From contig JAFQFD010000009.1 in assembly GCA_017415715.1 (NCBI GenBank), positions 1 through 41,871 on the forward strand: a DNA stretch of 41,871 nucleotides, read 5' to 3'. Made by a program: the position numbers and the translations under genes. The notes below the pieces were generated by a model, which saw only the letters and a program-made list of their open reading frames with translations, searched no databases and was not told where the DNA came from. The stretch is from Bacteroidales bacterium (GTDB lineage: Bacteria > Bacteroidota > Bacteroidia > Bacteroidales > UBA932). Positions 1-9,486 of the stretch are shown piece by piece. The stretch's first letter is position 1; every line of letters starts with the position of its first letter.

Positions 1-141
1 TGCCTTGACTTGGTAACATAACCCTTTGATTTACAAAGGTTAAGTTACAAAAAATCTGGGAAACATCCAAATTAGTGAACATTTCCCAGATAATTTTTCA
101 GACCTCTATGAGGACTTTTTCAGTGCCCTCGAATGAACCTG
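1..141. repeat. Left copy of 141-bp terminal inverted repeat
   Basis: Bases 1-141 are the exact reverse complement of 41731-41871, and the flanks diverge immediately inside. The repeat contains two internal palindromes: a 10-bp stem at 54-63/82-91 and an imperfect one spanning 13-48. Its inner end (near GAGGGCACTGAAAAAGT read outward) resembles the non-coding terminus of a transposable element; that is inference, since no transposase is in the window. It interrupts the leftward PL8-like gene, whose reading frame stops at 120-122 inside the repeat. Confidence 0.9.
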
Positions 142-1028
142 ATCCTCATCTCTCCGAGAGAGTTGTTGAACTCATCATCGCTCAAAAGAGGAGCACCGGT
201 AACAGAGCCGTCAGGCAATCTTCTGATTCCGTATTTCTCAAAATGCTTATCTACACGGCCCAGCAGCGTGCCTGCTGTATACTCCTTGCCTGGATTACCT
301 GTCTTTGCCCATTCATCAAGTCTGGCCTCAACCTTTCTGAGCATTTCCGACTGTTCTGCATTCACCGGATTGACAGCCCACATCGGATACTGTTCCCACT
401 CCCAGAGACGGCACCACTGCCACATATCCCTGGTCAGATTGTAATTATTTTCAGGAATCTGCTTGTCCGGAGTGATCTGGTTATGAAGCCTGTTCTTTGA
501 GAATGTTACCCTATCAATGTATATTGTTCCGGAAGCGGCTGATTCAGGCACCTTTATGATCATGCCGGCAGCATCGGTCACTCTTTCTTTGAGTTTTGTG
601 TCTCCATAATGACCTGACGGGGTCAGCATGTCGACATACTTCATCCATATTGCACGCCACCCCTCGAAGTCTGCATTGAAATCGAAGTGGCAGATCTCGC
701 TCATGTTCCAGTCAAGAATAGTGAAGCGGATCGGCTCGTCCATCGGAGTGGGGTTATATACCCACATCATTATTCCGGCTTCATTCACCTTCAGGGACGC
801 CTCGATATCTGCAAAGTTATTAAAGACCAGCTCGGCAGGACCCTCCCATGTGAATTTTATCGATTTCGATCCGTCCTTGAACTTTTCGGCCGAACTCGAC
901 ACCGTAGCGTTTCCGTTTGCTGAGATGAATGACGGAACACCGTCTTCAAAAGTATATTGCGCATTAATCGCAGCATAAGAGTCATATGCCGCCACCAATG
1001 CCGCAATCATCAACAGAATTTTCTTCAT
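120..1028 (-). pseudogene. Truncated N-terminal part of a PL8-type polysaccharide lyase
   Basis: The 302-residue product begins with a signal peptide (about residues 1-19) followed by a beta-sandwich domain like the N-terminal domain of chondroitin ABC lyases (FEDGVPSF, then a G-S-S-like SKSIKFTW strand, then YIDRVTF), and the start of the linker to the alpha/alpha catalytic toroid (DGSVTGAPL near residue 275). It is clearly related to the full 978-residue lyase at 2450-5386, which has FEDGVSPAEA and DGTITGKPI at matching places. The catalytic half is missing: the frame runs into the terminal repeat and ends there, so a family member of about 900-1000 residues has been cut to under a third. 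It is divergent from the GH88 operon, with both starts sharing the 1029-1139 interval. It was either disrupted by an insertion or simply cut by the end of the contig. Confidence 0.75.
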
Positions 1029-1070
1029 TGGTACCAGTGCTAATGATTAGTAGGCAAATATATATATAAA

Positions 1071-1101
1071 TTTGAAAATTTCACTCAAACTCCTATCTTT
1101 G
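1071..1101 (+). promoter_or_regulatory. Bacteroidetes-type promoter of the GH88-PL8-sulfatase operon
   Basis: TTTG at 1071-1074, a 19-base spacer, and TATCTTTG at 1094-1101 match the Bacteroidetes sigma-ABfr consensus (TTTG, 19-21, TAnnTTTG) exactly. The predicted transcript starts near 1108, about 30 bases before the ATG at 1140. A TATATTTG box on the opposite strand (1062 down to 1055) could serve the divergent lyase fragment but lacks a clear -33 partner. Confidence 0.75.
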
Positions 1102-1139
1102 CCTTACTAAATGTCAGCCAATAAATAATTAACACTAAG

Positions 1140-2450
1140 ATGAAAAATAGAGTACTATTCGTTATTCTGATCGCATTCCTTTCAGTTCAGTGCACTCAGA
1201 AAAAGGACATCATTCAGGAAAATGTCGACTACGCCAAGGCCCAGCTTGCATATCTGATTGAGGCGGCTGAGGAGGGTGACACCCTGAGAATACCTTCAAC
1301 ATTCAAGAATGGAGCAATCGAATTCGTCCCTACAGATGACTGGGTGAGCGGTTTCTTTGCAGGAACATTGTGGTATATGTATGAGCTTACAGGTGACGAG
1401 TATTACGCCCAGCATGCGCAGAAGCACACCGAGATACTTCATGACATTCAGTTCCTCGAGTGGCATCATGACGTTGGATTCATGGTATACGACAGCTATG
1501 GCAACGGTCGCAGGCTCAAGAATATCGAGGCGTATGACACTGTTCTCGTAAATACAGCCAAATCACTCTCTACCCGTTTCCGCCCTGCTGCAGGCATCCT
1601 TCAGTCATGGAACACTGACAACCCTGCACACTGGCAGTCACACAGAGGTTGGGACTGCCCTGTGATCATCGACAACATGATGAACCTTGAGCTACTCTTC
1701 AAGGTTTCGGAGATGACAGGTGATGACACATACAGGAACATCGCCGTCAGCCACGCCGACAAGACCCTTGCAAATCATTACCGTGACGACTTCAGTACTT
1801 ATCATGTGGTTGATTATAATGATGAGACGGGCGAGGTGCTTCATCAGCACACTGCCCAAGGTATCGCAAACGGTTCGCGTTGGGCACGCGGCCAGGCGTG
1901 GTCGGTCTACGGCTTCACTGTAGCTTATCGTTTCACTCAGGACGAGAAATATCTCCAGAGAGCAAAGGATGTTGCAAATTATCTCCTTGTAACAGAGGAC
2001 AACATGCCGGAGGATCTCGTTCCTCTCTGGGACTTCGACATCGTGGAGTTTGCAAACAATCTGCCTCAGGACGAGTTCCTTTACCCTAACCTGAAAGACA
2101 AGGATCTTCCTAAGCAGTATACCGAGATCCGAGATGTGTCTTCAGCTGCGATCATCGCTTCCGCTCTTTACGAACTCCATTGGATTACCAAGGACGACTT
2201 CTACAAGGAGAAGGCTGACAAGATGATCGAAAGCCTCTCAGCTGCGCCTTACAGGGCTGAGCTCGGAACAAATGGCGGATTCATCCTCAAGCATTCGGTA
2301 GGAAGCCTTCCGCACTCGCTCCTCAACATTGAGGCAGGACGTCCTCACGACCACAACATCGATGTTCCTCTCAACTACGCAGACTACTACTTCCTTGAGG
2401 CCCTCATAAGAAAGGGACGCGTAGAAAAGGGTGAAAATCCTATACAATAA
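1140..2450 (+). CDS. GH88 unsaturated glucuronyl hydrolase, lipoprotein
   Basis: This 436-residue protein has the alpha6/alpha6-barrel signature of GH88, enzymes that hydrate the 4,5-unsaturated uronic acid at the end of disaccharides made by polysaccharide lyases and so release the sugar partner plus a keto-uronate. The N-terminus is a lipoprotein signal (LSVQC, Cys18), placing it in the periplasm or at the outer membrane. The family catalytic acid pair is probably Asp111 (in HHDVGF) and Asp178 (in IIDNMMNLELL), with typical GH88 blocks WARGQAWSVYGF and DVSSAAIIASALYEL. Length is normal for the family. It is the first gene of the operon behind the 1071-1101 promoter, and its stop overlaps the next start by one base (TAATG), so translation is likely coupled. 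The partner lyase of PL8 type suggests chondroitin or hyaluronan disaccharides as substrate. Confidence 0.93.
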   Translation: MKNRVLFVILIAFLSVQCTQKKDIIQENVDYAKAQLAYLIEAAEEGDTLRIPSTFKNGAIEFVPTDDWVSGFFAGTLWYMYELTGDEYYAQHAQKHTEILHDIQFLEWHHDVGFMVYDSYGNGRRLKNIEAYDTVLVNTAKSLSTRFRPAAGILQSWNTDNPAHWQSHRGWDCPVIIDNMMNLELLFKVSEMTGDDTYRNIAVSHADKTLANHYRDDFSTYHVVDYNDETGEVLHQHTAQGIANGSRWARGQAWSVYGFTVAYRFTQDEKYLQRAKDVANYLLVTEDNMPEDLVPLWDFDIVEFANNLPQDEFLYPNLKDKDLPKQYTEIRDVSSAAIIASALYELHWITKDDFYKEKADKMIESLSAAPYRAELGTNGGFILKHSVGSLPHSLLNIEAGRPHDHNIDVPLNYADYYFLEALIRKGRVEKGENPIQ

Positions 2451-5386
2451 TGAACAGACCTGTTTTGCTCATCATTTTGTCGCTTGCTGCCTCCTTGCTT
2501 TTCAGCCTGGAGGCACAAGTCGTAGATTACGGCATCGCCAACGGCGTCCTTTCCTTTGAGGATGGCGTCTCGCCTGCCGAGGCTTCAAAGTGTTCCCGCC
2601 TCACTGTTTCCAATGAGCATTCCAAGCTCGGAACCAGTTCCTTGAAGTGGGACTGGAAAAAGAAGGGATCGTACATTTCCATCAAAGGCGACATTCCGTA
2701 TCTCCCGGAAAATCCCAACCCGAAAGAGACCTCGATAGCCTCTTTCGTCTTCTGGATGTACTCCCCGGCAGTCCTTGACGGGACAGTCAGATTCTCTTTC
2801 CTCAAGGACGGAAGGGAATGCTGCCATTTCGACTACTGCCTCGGATTCCAGGGATGGAGAGGTTCATGGGTCGGATTTGACAGAGACATGCAGGGAAAGC
2901 CGGAAATCGGCATGGATGAGGTCAGGATATATGCTCCCGAGACCATCAGGAAAGGTACATTGTATCTTGACGGACTCATCACATCTTCATTCCAGGATGT
3001 ACGATACCACACACCGGACTTCCACGCCCCTTACGTGAACGAAAAGACAGACATCCACTGGCTCATTCTGAATAACAGCTGGAAGCTCAGCCTGGATGTC
3101 CCTCAAAAGGAGTCATTGACAGCTGAGGAAATCGGCGACATGAAGACGGTCAGGGACAGGTTTGTCCAGATCGTCACTGAGAAGGTGAAGCCTTATTCAC
3201 TTGAGGAGGCCAGGGAAATGTATGAAAGCTACCAGCTGTCATACAACCCGGACGGAACCATCACCGGCAAGCCTATCTACTTCATCAGATACGGAGAAAC
3301 ATATCTCAACCAGGGAATTCCGGACGCGAAGCAGGCGTTTGCCAAAGCCGGCCAACTTCTCAAGGACCTTAACGACAGGATGCTCAGACTCGCTGTCTCG
3401 GTAATGAAAAGCAGCGACGCAGATGAAAGGAAAGAACTGAGCATGATGTATGTCAACCTTACCAGGCACCTTCTTGACCAGGGCTTCGCAGCCGGCAGCG
3501 GACAAGGCACCCTCCACCATCTCGGATACAGCATGAGAAACTTCTACACCGGTCCGGTCATCTTGCAGGACATCCTCAGGGAGGCCGGCCTCGACAACGA
3601 GGTGCAGCAGGCCATGGAATGGTTCTCCGGAGTTGGAGAGATAAAGGTTGCTCCAGCAGTGCTTGGAATGGATATCGATGCCTTCAACACCTCCCTCATG
3701 GGACGCGTGGCATCTCTTCTCATGCTTGATGACACACCATACAAGTATGCCTACATGCAGGCGTTGGCAAGGTGGGTCGACAATGGATTGAAGCACACTG
3801 AAGGCCTCAGGCCTTGCTTCAAGACCGACGGAACCGTAGTGCACCACAGAAAGGCATATCCGGCATATGCTACCGGAGGATTCACCGGTGCGGTGAATGC
3901 GGTATGGATGCTGGCGAAGACATCATTCGCGATATCACAGGAAAGCCATCAGAATCTCAAGGATGCGCTCCTGGCGATGAGATTCTATTGCTATGACGAT
4001 ATCTTCCCTCTCGCGATGTCGGGCAGGCATCCCGATGGAAAGGGTGCACTGATTCCATCACACTTCTCACGCCTGGCTAAGGCTGGAAGTCCTGACGGCG
4101 GGACAGAAATCGATGCAGAACTGGCCGCTGCTTTCCGTAGACTTGCACCGAAATCCAAAGCATTTGCCACAATCGACCCGGAATCCACTCCTCAAGGTAC
4201 AGAGTATTATGGATTCAGCTGCTCGATGTCTCATAGATATGGTGATGACCTGGTGACAATCGCCGGTCACAGCAGATACCTTTGGGCTGCCGAAATCTAT
4301 CAGCAGGCCAACCATTACGGACGCTATCTGACCCACGGAAGCATGGACATCGGAGGATTCTCAATGCTTGGATGGGACTGGTGCCATATTCCTGGCACCA
4401 CCGCAGCTGTCCTGCCGATGGATCAGATGAAGGCGACAGTCCTGAATGTAGATGAATTTTCAGGCTATGAAGAAATGCTCATATCAGATGAATGGTTTGC
4501 AGGCGGAGTGACCCACAAGGGACAGAACGGCGCATACGCAATGAAGCTTCATGAGCATGACAAATACAACGGCAGCCTTCGCGCGAAAAAGTCATTCTTT
4601 GTCGTTGAGAACAGGATAGTATGTCTTGGATCCGACATAGAAAACAGCCTCGAAGGCGCTCCGGTCCACACCACCCTCTTCCAGAAGTCTCTGGACAATT
4701 CTGAGGAAGACATCCAATTCATCTCAGAAGCAGGCGTCATAAAAGACCACGACGGAGTCACCTACATTGTCAGGGATGCCAAGATTCACTTCAGGTCGGG
4801 TCTGCAGCATTCTCTGCACGAAGAGTCGGACATGCCTACAGAGGGCCTGTTCGAGCTCGCATACATCGACCATGGTGACATTGTCAAGGACGGCAGATAT
4901 GAATATGCAGTGATTCTGCCTGGCGGAACATCAGACGCAGCTGCTTCTTACGAGATCGTCAGACATGACAGCAAGGTGCATTCGGTGAAGGACATACCGA
5001 CAGGTATCGTCTCTGCAGCGATATTTGAAGAAGGTTCTGTAGACCAGCACATCGTCTACAGCTCACCTGCCATGCTGATGTATTCTGCAGAAGGCGATGT
5101 AATGACACTCAGCGTTGCCAATCCGGACCTTGCATTGTATGAAGGAGAGTCTGACGAGAAGTTTGACGCAGAAGGGAAGCGCCTCGAAAGAAGTGTTTAC
5201 AGCAGATACTGGATTGACAATCCATGCGCACCTACAACGATAAAAGTAACCGTCAAAGGACTTTGGGATATTTCAGACGACAACGGTTCCGATGTGGTCT
5301 GCATCCACATAAACGGCAATACTTCCCTGACATTCAAGTCAAAAGAGGCAAGGACGGAAGAAATCACATTGAAGAAGACAAAATAA
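2450..5386 (+). CDS. PL8 chondroitin/hyaluronan lyase
   Basis: The 978-residue protein has a signal peptide (about 1-22), an N-terminal beta-sandwich (about 30-185), an alpha/alpha-toroid catalytic domain and C-terminal beta-sandwich domains, as in chondroitin sulfate ABC lyase. The catalytic residues of that family (His, Tyr, Arg, Glu) are recognisable as His466 and Tyr473 in VHHRKAYPAY, Arg526 in MSGRHPDG, and Glu615 in LWAAEIYQQANHYGRYLTHG; the His-Tyr spacing of seven matches the Proteus enzyme. The reaction is beta-elimination of galactosaminoglycan or hyaluronan chains, leaving unsaturated disaccharides for the GH88 enzyme just upstream. Both junctions are TAATG one-base overlaps, with GH88 before and the sulfatase after. 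No frameshift is visible. Exact substrate within PL8 cannot be told by eye. Confidence 0.92.
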   Translation: MNRPVLLIILSLAASLLFSLEAQVVDYGIANGVLSFEDGVSPAEASKCSRLTVSNEHSKLGTSSLKWDWKKKGSYISIKGDIPYLPENPNPKETSIASFVFWMYSPAVLDGTVRFSFLKDGRECCHFDYCLGFQGWRGSWVGFDRDMQGKPEIGMDEVRIYAPETIRKGTLYLDGLITSSFQDVRYHTPDFHAPYVNEKTDIHWLILNNSWKLSLDVPQKESLTAEEIGDMKTVRDRFVQIVTEKVKPYSLEEAREMYESYQLSYNPDGTITGKPIYFIRYGETYLNQGIPDAKQAFAKAGQLLKDLNDRMLRLAVSVMKSSDADERKELSMMYVNLTRHLLDQGFAAGSGQGTLHHLGYSMRNFYTGPVILQDILREAGLDNEVQQAMEWFSGVGEIKVAPAVLGMDIDAFNTSLMGRVASLLMLDDTPYKYAYMQALARWVDNGLKHTEGLRPCFKTDGTVVHHRKAYPAYATGGFTGAVNAVWMLAKTSFAISQESHQNLKDALLAMRFYCYDDIFPLAMSGRHPDGKGALIPSHFSRLAKAGSPDGGTEIDAELAAAFRRLAPKSKAFATIDPESTPQGTEYYGFSCSMSHRYGDDLVTIAGHSRYLWAAEIYQQANHYGRYLTHGSMDIGGFSMLGWDWCHIPGTTAAVLPMDQMKATVLNVDEFSGYEEMLISDEWFAGGVTHKGQNGAYAMKLHEHDKYNGSLRAKKSFFVVENRIVCLGSDIENSLEGAPVHTTLFQKSLDNSEEDIQFISEAGVIKDHDGVTYIVRDAKIHFRSGLQHSLHEESDMPTEGLFELAYIDHGDIVKDGRYEYAVILPGGTSDAAASYEIVRHDSKVHSVKDIPTGIVSAAIFEEGSVDQHIVYSSPAMLMYSAEGDVMTLSVANPDLALYEGESDEKFDAEGKRLERSVYSRYWIDNPCAPTTIKVTVKGLWDISDDNGSDVVCIHINGNTSLTFKSKEARTEEITLKKTK

Positions 5387-6912
5387 TGGACAAGTTCAAC
5401 AAAATACTTATTCCGGTTTCTACATTGGCAATGTTAGGCTGCACAGATGCAAAGGATGACAGGCCTAACATAATATATGTATATCCGGACCAGTTCAGAA
5501 ATCAGGCTCTGGCATTCTGGAACGAGCCGGAGTACGCTGAGCATGTGGCTTGGAAGGCAGACCCTGTCAAGACTCCAAGACTTGACGGATTTGCTGATGA
5601 GTCTGTTGTTTTCTCCAGAGCAATGAGCAACTGTCCCCTCAGCAGTCCTTACAGAGGGATCTTCCTTACAGGCATGTATCCGGAACGAAACGGAATCACC
5701 TTGAACTGCATGGCAGAAAGGCCTGAGAGCAGTTTGAGGGAAGATGCAGTATGCATCAGCGACGTACTCAGCGAACAGGGGTACAGCTGCGGATACATTG
5801 GAAAACTTCATGCAGACCACCCTACGCCAAACGACCCGGCAAATCCTGGTCACTATGTGAGCGACAGGAGGCCGGAATGGGACGCTTACACTCCCGCCGA
5901 AAGACGTCATGGCTTCTCATATTGGTATTCTTATGGTACTTTTGACGAGCATAAGAATCCCCATTATTGGGACACAGATGGTGTCAGGCATGATCCGAAG
6001 GAATGGTCTGTAGGTCATGAGACTGACAAGGCCATCGAATTCCTTCGCAATGAAAACGGTCAGAGGAAGAAGGATGCTCCATTCTTCCTGACCATCGCAT
6101 ATAATCCGCCTCACAGTCCATACGAGAGCCTTGATGACTGCATGGCCGAGGACTACTCGCTTTATGAGGACATGGGATATTCCGAGCTCTATGTCCGTGA
6201 GAATGCCGACACAACATTGAGGAAGGCACCGGCTGCAAGGTATTACTTTGCGAACGTGACAGGTGTCGACAGGGAGTTCGGACGCCTTCTCGACGCACTC
6301 GAGGAGTTGGGATTAGATGACAACACGATTGTGGTCTTCACTTCAGACCATGGAGAGACCATGTGCAGCCAGGGTACAGAGGATCCTAAAAACTCAATTT
6401 ATACCGAATCCTTCAATGTGCCTTTCATTATCAGATATCCTGAAAAGATCCGTCCGAGAGTAGACTCGACCTTGTTCAGCTCGGTGGACATCATGCCTAC
6501 GCTGCTTTCGATGGCCGGACTTAAGGATGAAATTCCTTCGACAGTTGAAGGACGCGACCTCTCCCCTGTGATTCTGGAAAATGGGGAAGACTGCAACATA
6601 CCTGAATCTGCCCTGTACATCAGGAATCTGAACGGTCCGAAAGACGAAGACGGCATGGTCAGAGGTTTCTTCCCTGTTGCTCGAGGAATCAAGACAGACA
6701 GATATACTTTCGAAGTCTCCGTGAAAAGGGACAGAACACTTGACAATGTCCTGATCTTCGACGACCGGAAGGATCCGTATCAGCTCTCACCTGTTTCCTA
6801 CACGGAGAATCCGGAGTTGTTTGAGAGCCTTCTTGCTCAGCTTGAGGCCAAGCTCGAAGAGGCAAACGATATCTGGTATAGGGAAGAAATAATCAAGAAT
6901 CTGAAATTCTGA
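5386..6912 (+). CDS. Ser-type sulfatase (S1 family), lipoprotein
   Basis: The ATG at 5386 overlaps the stop of the lyase (TAATG), giving 508 residues that begin with a lipoprotein signal (LAMLGC, Cys19); a longer upstream reading frame exists but would run inside the lyase gene. The formylglycine site is Ser86 in LSSPYRGIFLTG, that is S-x-P-Y-R followed by the usual LTG, so it is a serine-type sulfatase needing a radical-SAM maturase, which is encoded at 11789-13012. Metal and sulfate ligands are visible as PDQ near residue 35 and TSDHGE near residue 324. Tyr replaces the usual Ser or Ala in the C/S-x-P-S/A-R motif. Its place between a PL8 lyase and a beta-helix lipoprotein suggests removal of sulfate from chondroitin-type saccharides in the periplasm; the position specificity (4-O, 6-O or 2-O) is not readable. 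Confidence 0.92.
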   Translation: MDKFNKILIPVSTLAMLGCTDAKDDRPNIIYVYPDQFRNQALAFWNEPEYAEHVAWKADPVKTPRLDGFADESVVFSRAMSNCPLSSPYRGIFLTGMYPERNGITLNCMAERPESSLREDAVCISDVLSEQGYSCGYIGKLHADHPTPNDPANPGHYVSDRRPEWDAYTPAERRHGFSYWYSYGTFDEHKNPHYWDTDGVRHDPKEWSVGHETDKAIEFLRNENGQRKKDAPFFLTIAYNPPHSPYESLDDCMAEDYSLYEDMGYSELYVRENADTTLRKAPAARYYFANVTGVDREFGRLLDALEELGLDDNTIVVFTSDHGETMCSQGTEDPKNSIYTESFNVPFIIRYPEKIRPRVDSTLFSSVDIMPTLLSMAGLKDEIPSTVEGRDLSPVILENGEDCNIPESALYIRNLNGPKDEDGMVRGFFPVARGIKTDRYTFEVSVKRDRTLDNVLIFDDRKDPYQLSPVSYTENPELFESLLAQLEAKLEEANDIWYREEIIKNLKF

Positions 6913-6925
6913 TAAAACCAATCAT

Positions 6926-9472
6926 ATGAAAAGAATCACATTAATTACATCACTGATCATCCTTGCATTCAGCACGGCTGTTTCCTGCGTGAACAAAGAA
7001 GAGTGGGAAGACCGTCTGGATAATCTGGATGAAAGGGTTGCCACTCTGGAGAAGACTGTTGGCGAAATCAACGACAACGCGTTGGCCATCAGTAAGTTTG
7101 CCAGAGAGGAGATCCTCATTGTCAGGTACACTGAACTTGAACACGGCTACGAGCTGGAATTGAGTGACGGTACAAAGGTCACGATTACAGACGGCGCGTC
7201 AGCTCCAGGAATCGTTCCGATTGTCAGCATTGACAAGGACGGCAACTGGATCATGTCAATCGACGGCGGCGAGACGTTCACCCCGATCAAAGGGTCTGTC
7301 AATGCATTCAAGGAATCAGGACAGACGCCTCAATTCAAGATTGACGCAGACGGCTACTGGCTTGTAAGCATTGACGGCGGCAAGACATTCAACCAGATCC
7401 TCGGTGCGAATGGAAAGCCAATAAGCGCTACCGACGCTTCCGTAACAGCTGGTAAAGCCAAGTACTTCAGCGACATCACCTTCGACAAGGAGAACGGAAC
7501 ATTCACAATGACCCTTGTCAGCGGAGAGGTTCTGTCAGTTCCTGTTGTAGAATCATTCTACATCAAGGTTGCAGGGTATGCCGAAAAGGCTGTCATTCTG
7601 CTTGACCAGACACTCAAGTACAAGGTCGAGATGAATGAGGTCAAGGACGCATTCTTCAAGGTCCCTGAAGGCTGGAAAGCAGTTCTCACAGACAGCGAAC
7701 TTCAGGTTACCGCACCATCATCGGGTACTCCTGGCGAATACACTGTAAATCTCGTTCTCACATCTGTTGACGGATTCATTCTCAATGAAGTGTTTGTCTT
7801 CACGCTCAGCAATGAATCATACGATGCATCAAGCTGCAAAGCATTCAATGACTGGAAGACAGGAAATTCCGAAAACGTTCTCCTTGACTTCTCATATGCA
7901 GGTTACATGCGTGGTGAAGTTGCTCCAGTGGAAGCAGAAGCACTCGGTTATAAGGTCTACAATGTAATGGATTACGGTGCCGTGCCTAATGACGGCATTT
8001 CAGACCGTGCTGCATTTCTTGCTTGCGTAGAGGCGGCGACGGGCACGAAATTCTCAGAAAGCAACAAGGTCCTTACCCTCGGTCACAAGGAAAAGGCTAA
8101 CGCGATCGTATTCTTCCCGGAAGGAGAATTCATTCTTCACACATCAGATGACAACTATACTGCTGACGGCGTAACCTATAGCCGCACCATTCAGATCCGT
8201 GCCGGAAACTTCGTACTTCGCGGTGCAGGTCGTGACAAGACTACCCTTGTGATGAAGGATCCAAACCTTCCTACTGACGCAGCGGTGCTCTACAGCTCGC
8301 CGTTGATGCTTGACTTCAAGCATAACAGCAGCTTCACCCCTGATGGTTCTCCGGACGTTGTAAAGAATGCAAAGAAAGGGACTTTCTCGGTTGAACTCTC
8401 ATCTGTCACCGGTCTTAAAGTGGATTCCTGGGTAGTGCTAAGCGTTCAGAACAATGACCCTGCTTATGTTGCAGAAGAGCTCAAGGATGGAAACGTGGTT
8501 CCAGGTGAACTTGGAGAAAATCACGACATCAACAAAAACGGAGTGAAGGTATATGAATACCACCAGATCAAGTCGATCGAGGGCAACGTGGTGACATTCT
8601 ACGAACCTATCCACCATGAGGTTGACATAAACTACACAAACTTCTCGGGCAACAACTGCTATAACTGGAAGGTCATGAACTACCCTCATTATGAAAATGT
8701 CGGTATTGAGGACCTTACTTTCAAGGGCGACTGTAAAAGCGGCTTCAAGCACCATGCAAGCTGGGAAGATGACGGAGCCTTCAAGCCTCTGGGAATGACT
8801 CGTCTGACTAATTCATGGTTGCGTCGTGTACGTTTCACAAGCGTCAGCGAAGCCTGCTCAGTCACAAACTGTGCGAACGTTTCTGTGTATGATGTAATCA
8901 TCGATGGAAAACGTGGACATTCTTCGATCAGGTCACAGGTCTCGACCAGAGTTTTCATCGGTGCAACGATCGACCGCTCGAACGGATACCTTGTCGACAA
9001 TGCATCTGCTTTTGTTGAAGGTGCTGGACAGTATCACGCCGTAGGAGTTTCAAAGCCTGCAATCGGAACAGTTCTCTGGAGAAACGTATGGGGATCGGAC
9101 GCATGCTTCGAATCACATGCCACTCAGCCACGCGCAACGCTTATCGACTGCTGCATCGGCGGTTGGATGAAATACAGACAGGGAGGTGACGCGAACCAGG
9201 TACCGAACCACCTCGCAGACCTTACCATATGGAATTTCTGCTCGACTACTCCTGCTGACGGCGTCTTCAACTGGTGGGATCACAATAGCCAGTGGTGGAA
9301 GTTCCTTCCTCCTGTCGTAGTGGGTTTCCATGGTCAGACAACAACATTTGATGAGAGCCAGATGTTGCTCAACAGCAGCAACGGCATTCCTGTCAATCCG
9401 GAGTCACTCTACGAAGCACAGATTAAAGAAAGGCTTGGAGCAGTTCCAGCTTGGTTAGTTTCACTGAAATAA
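6926..9472 (+). CDS. DUF4988 lipoprotein with pectate-lyase-3-like beta-helix; candidate lyase
   Basis: The 848-residue protein has a lipoprotein signal (AVSC, Cys21), a short coiled coil (about 24-58), then DUF4988-type repeats (GNWIMSIDGGETF, GYWLVSIDGGKTF) to about residue 190, a beta-sandwich stretch, and from about 343 a right-handed beta-helix that opens with the pectate-lyase-3 signature YNVMDYGAVPNDGISD. The C-terminus (HLADLTIWNF, NWWDHNSQWW, PVVVGFHG) looks like the DUF4955 region. DUF4988 plus a beta-helix is, as I recall, the plan of the PL29 glycosaminoglycan lyase family founded on a Bacteroides thetaiotaomicron protein; that assignment is from memory and needs a search. The gene follows the sulfatase by 13 bases and precedes a second DUF4988 gene by 14 bases, so it is part of the same transcript. 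It probably sits on the cell surface. Confidence 0.75.
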   Translation: MKRITLITSLIILAFSTAVSCVNKEEWEDRLDNLDERVATLEKTVGEINDNALAISKFAREEILIVRYTELEHGYELELSDGTKVTITDGASAPGIVPIVSIDKDGNWIMSIDGGETFTPIKGSVNAFKESGQTPQFKIDADGYWLVSIDGGKTFNQILGANGKPISATDASVTAGKAKYFSDITFDKENGTFTMTLVSGEVLSVPVVESFYIKVAGYAEKAVILLDQTLKYKVEMNEVKDAFFKVPEGWKAVLTDSELQVTAPSSGTPGEYTVNLVLTSVDGFILNEVFVFTLSNESYDASSCKAFNDWKTGNSENVLLDFSYAGYMRGEVAPVEAEALGYKVYNVMDYGAVPNDGISDRAAFLACVEAATGTKFSESNKVLTLGHKEKANAIVFFPEGEFILHTSDDNYTADGVTYSRTIQIRAGNFVLRGAGRDKTTLVMKDPNLPTDAAVLYSSPLMLDFKHNSSFTPDGSPDVVKNAKKGTFSVELSSVTGLKVDSWVVLSVQNNDPAYVAEELKDGNVVPGELGENHDINKNGVKVYEYHQIKSIEGNVVTFYEPIHHEVDINYTNFSGNNCYNWKVMNYPHYENVGIEDLTFKGDCKSGFKHHASWEDDGAFKPLGMTRLTNSWLRRVRFTSVSEACSVTNCANVSVYDVIIDGKRGHSSIRSQVSTRVFIGATIDRSNGYLVDNASAFVEGAGQYHAVGVSKPAIGTVLWRNVWGSDACFESHATQPRATLIDCCIGGWMKYRQGGDANQVPNHLADLTIWNFCSTTPADGVFNWWDHNSQWWKFLPPVVVGFHGQTTTFDESQMLLNSSNGIPVNPESLYEAQIKERLGAVPAWLVSLK

Positions 9473-9486
9473 AAATAAATAGATAT

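Noticed and set aside
5224-5385. Longer N-terminus of the sulfatase
   Set aside because: The added residues overlap the lyase gene in another frame and lack a signal; the ATG at 5386 gives a clean lipoprotein signal and a TAATG junction.
9451-9486. Upstream start for the DUF4988/DUF5123 gene
   Set aside because: It would overlap the previous gene and push the signal peptide inside the protein.
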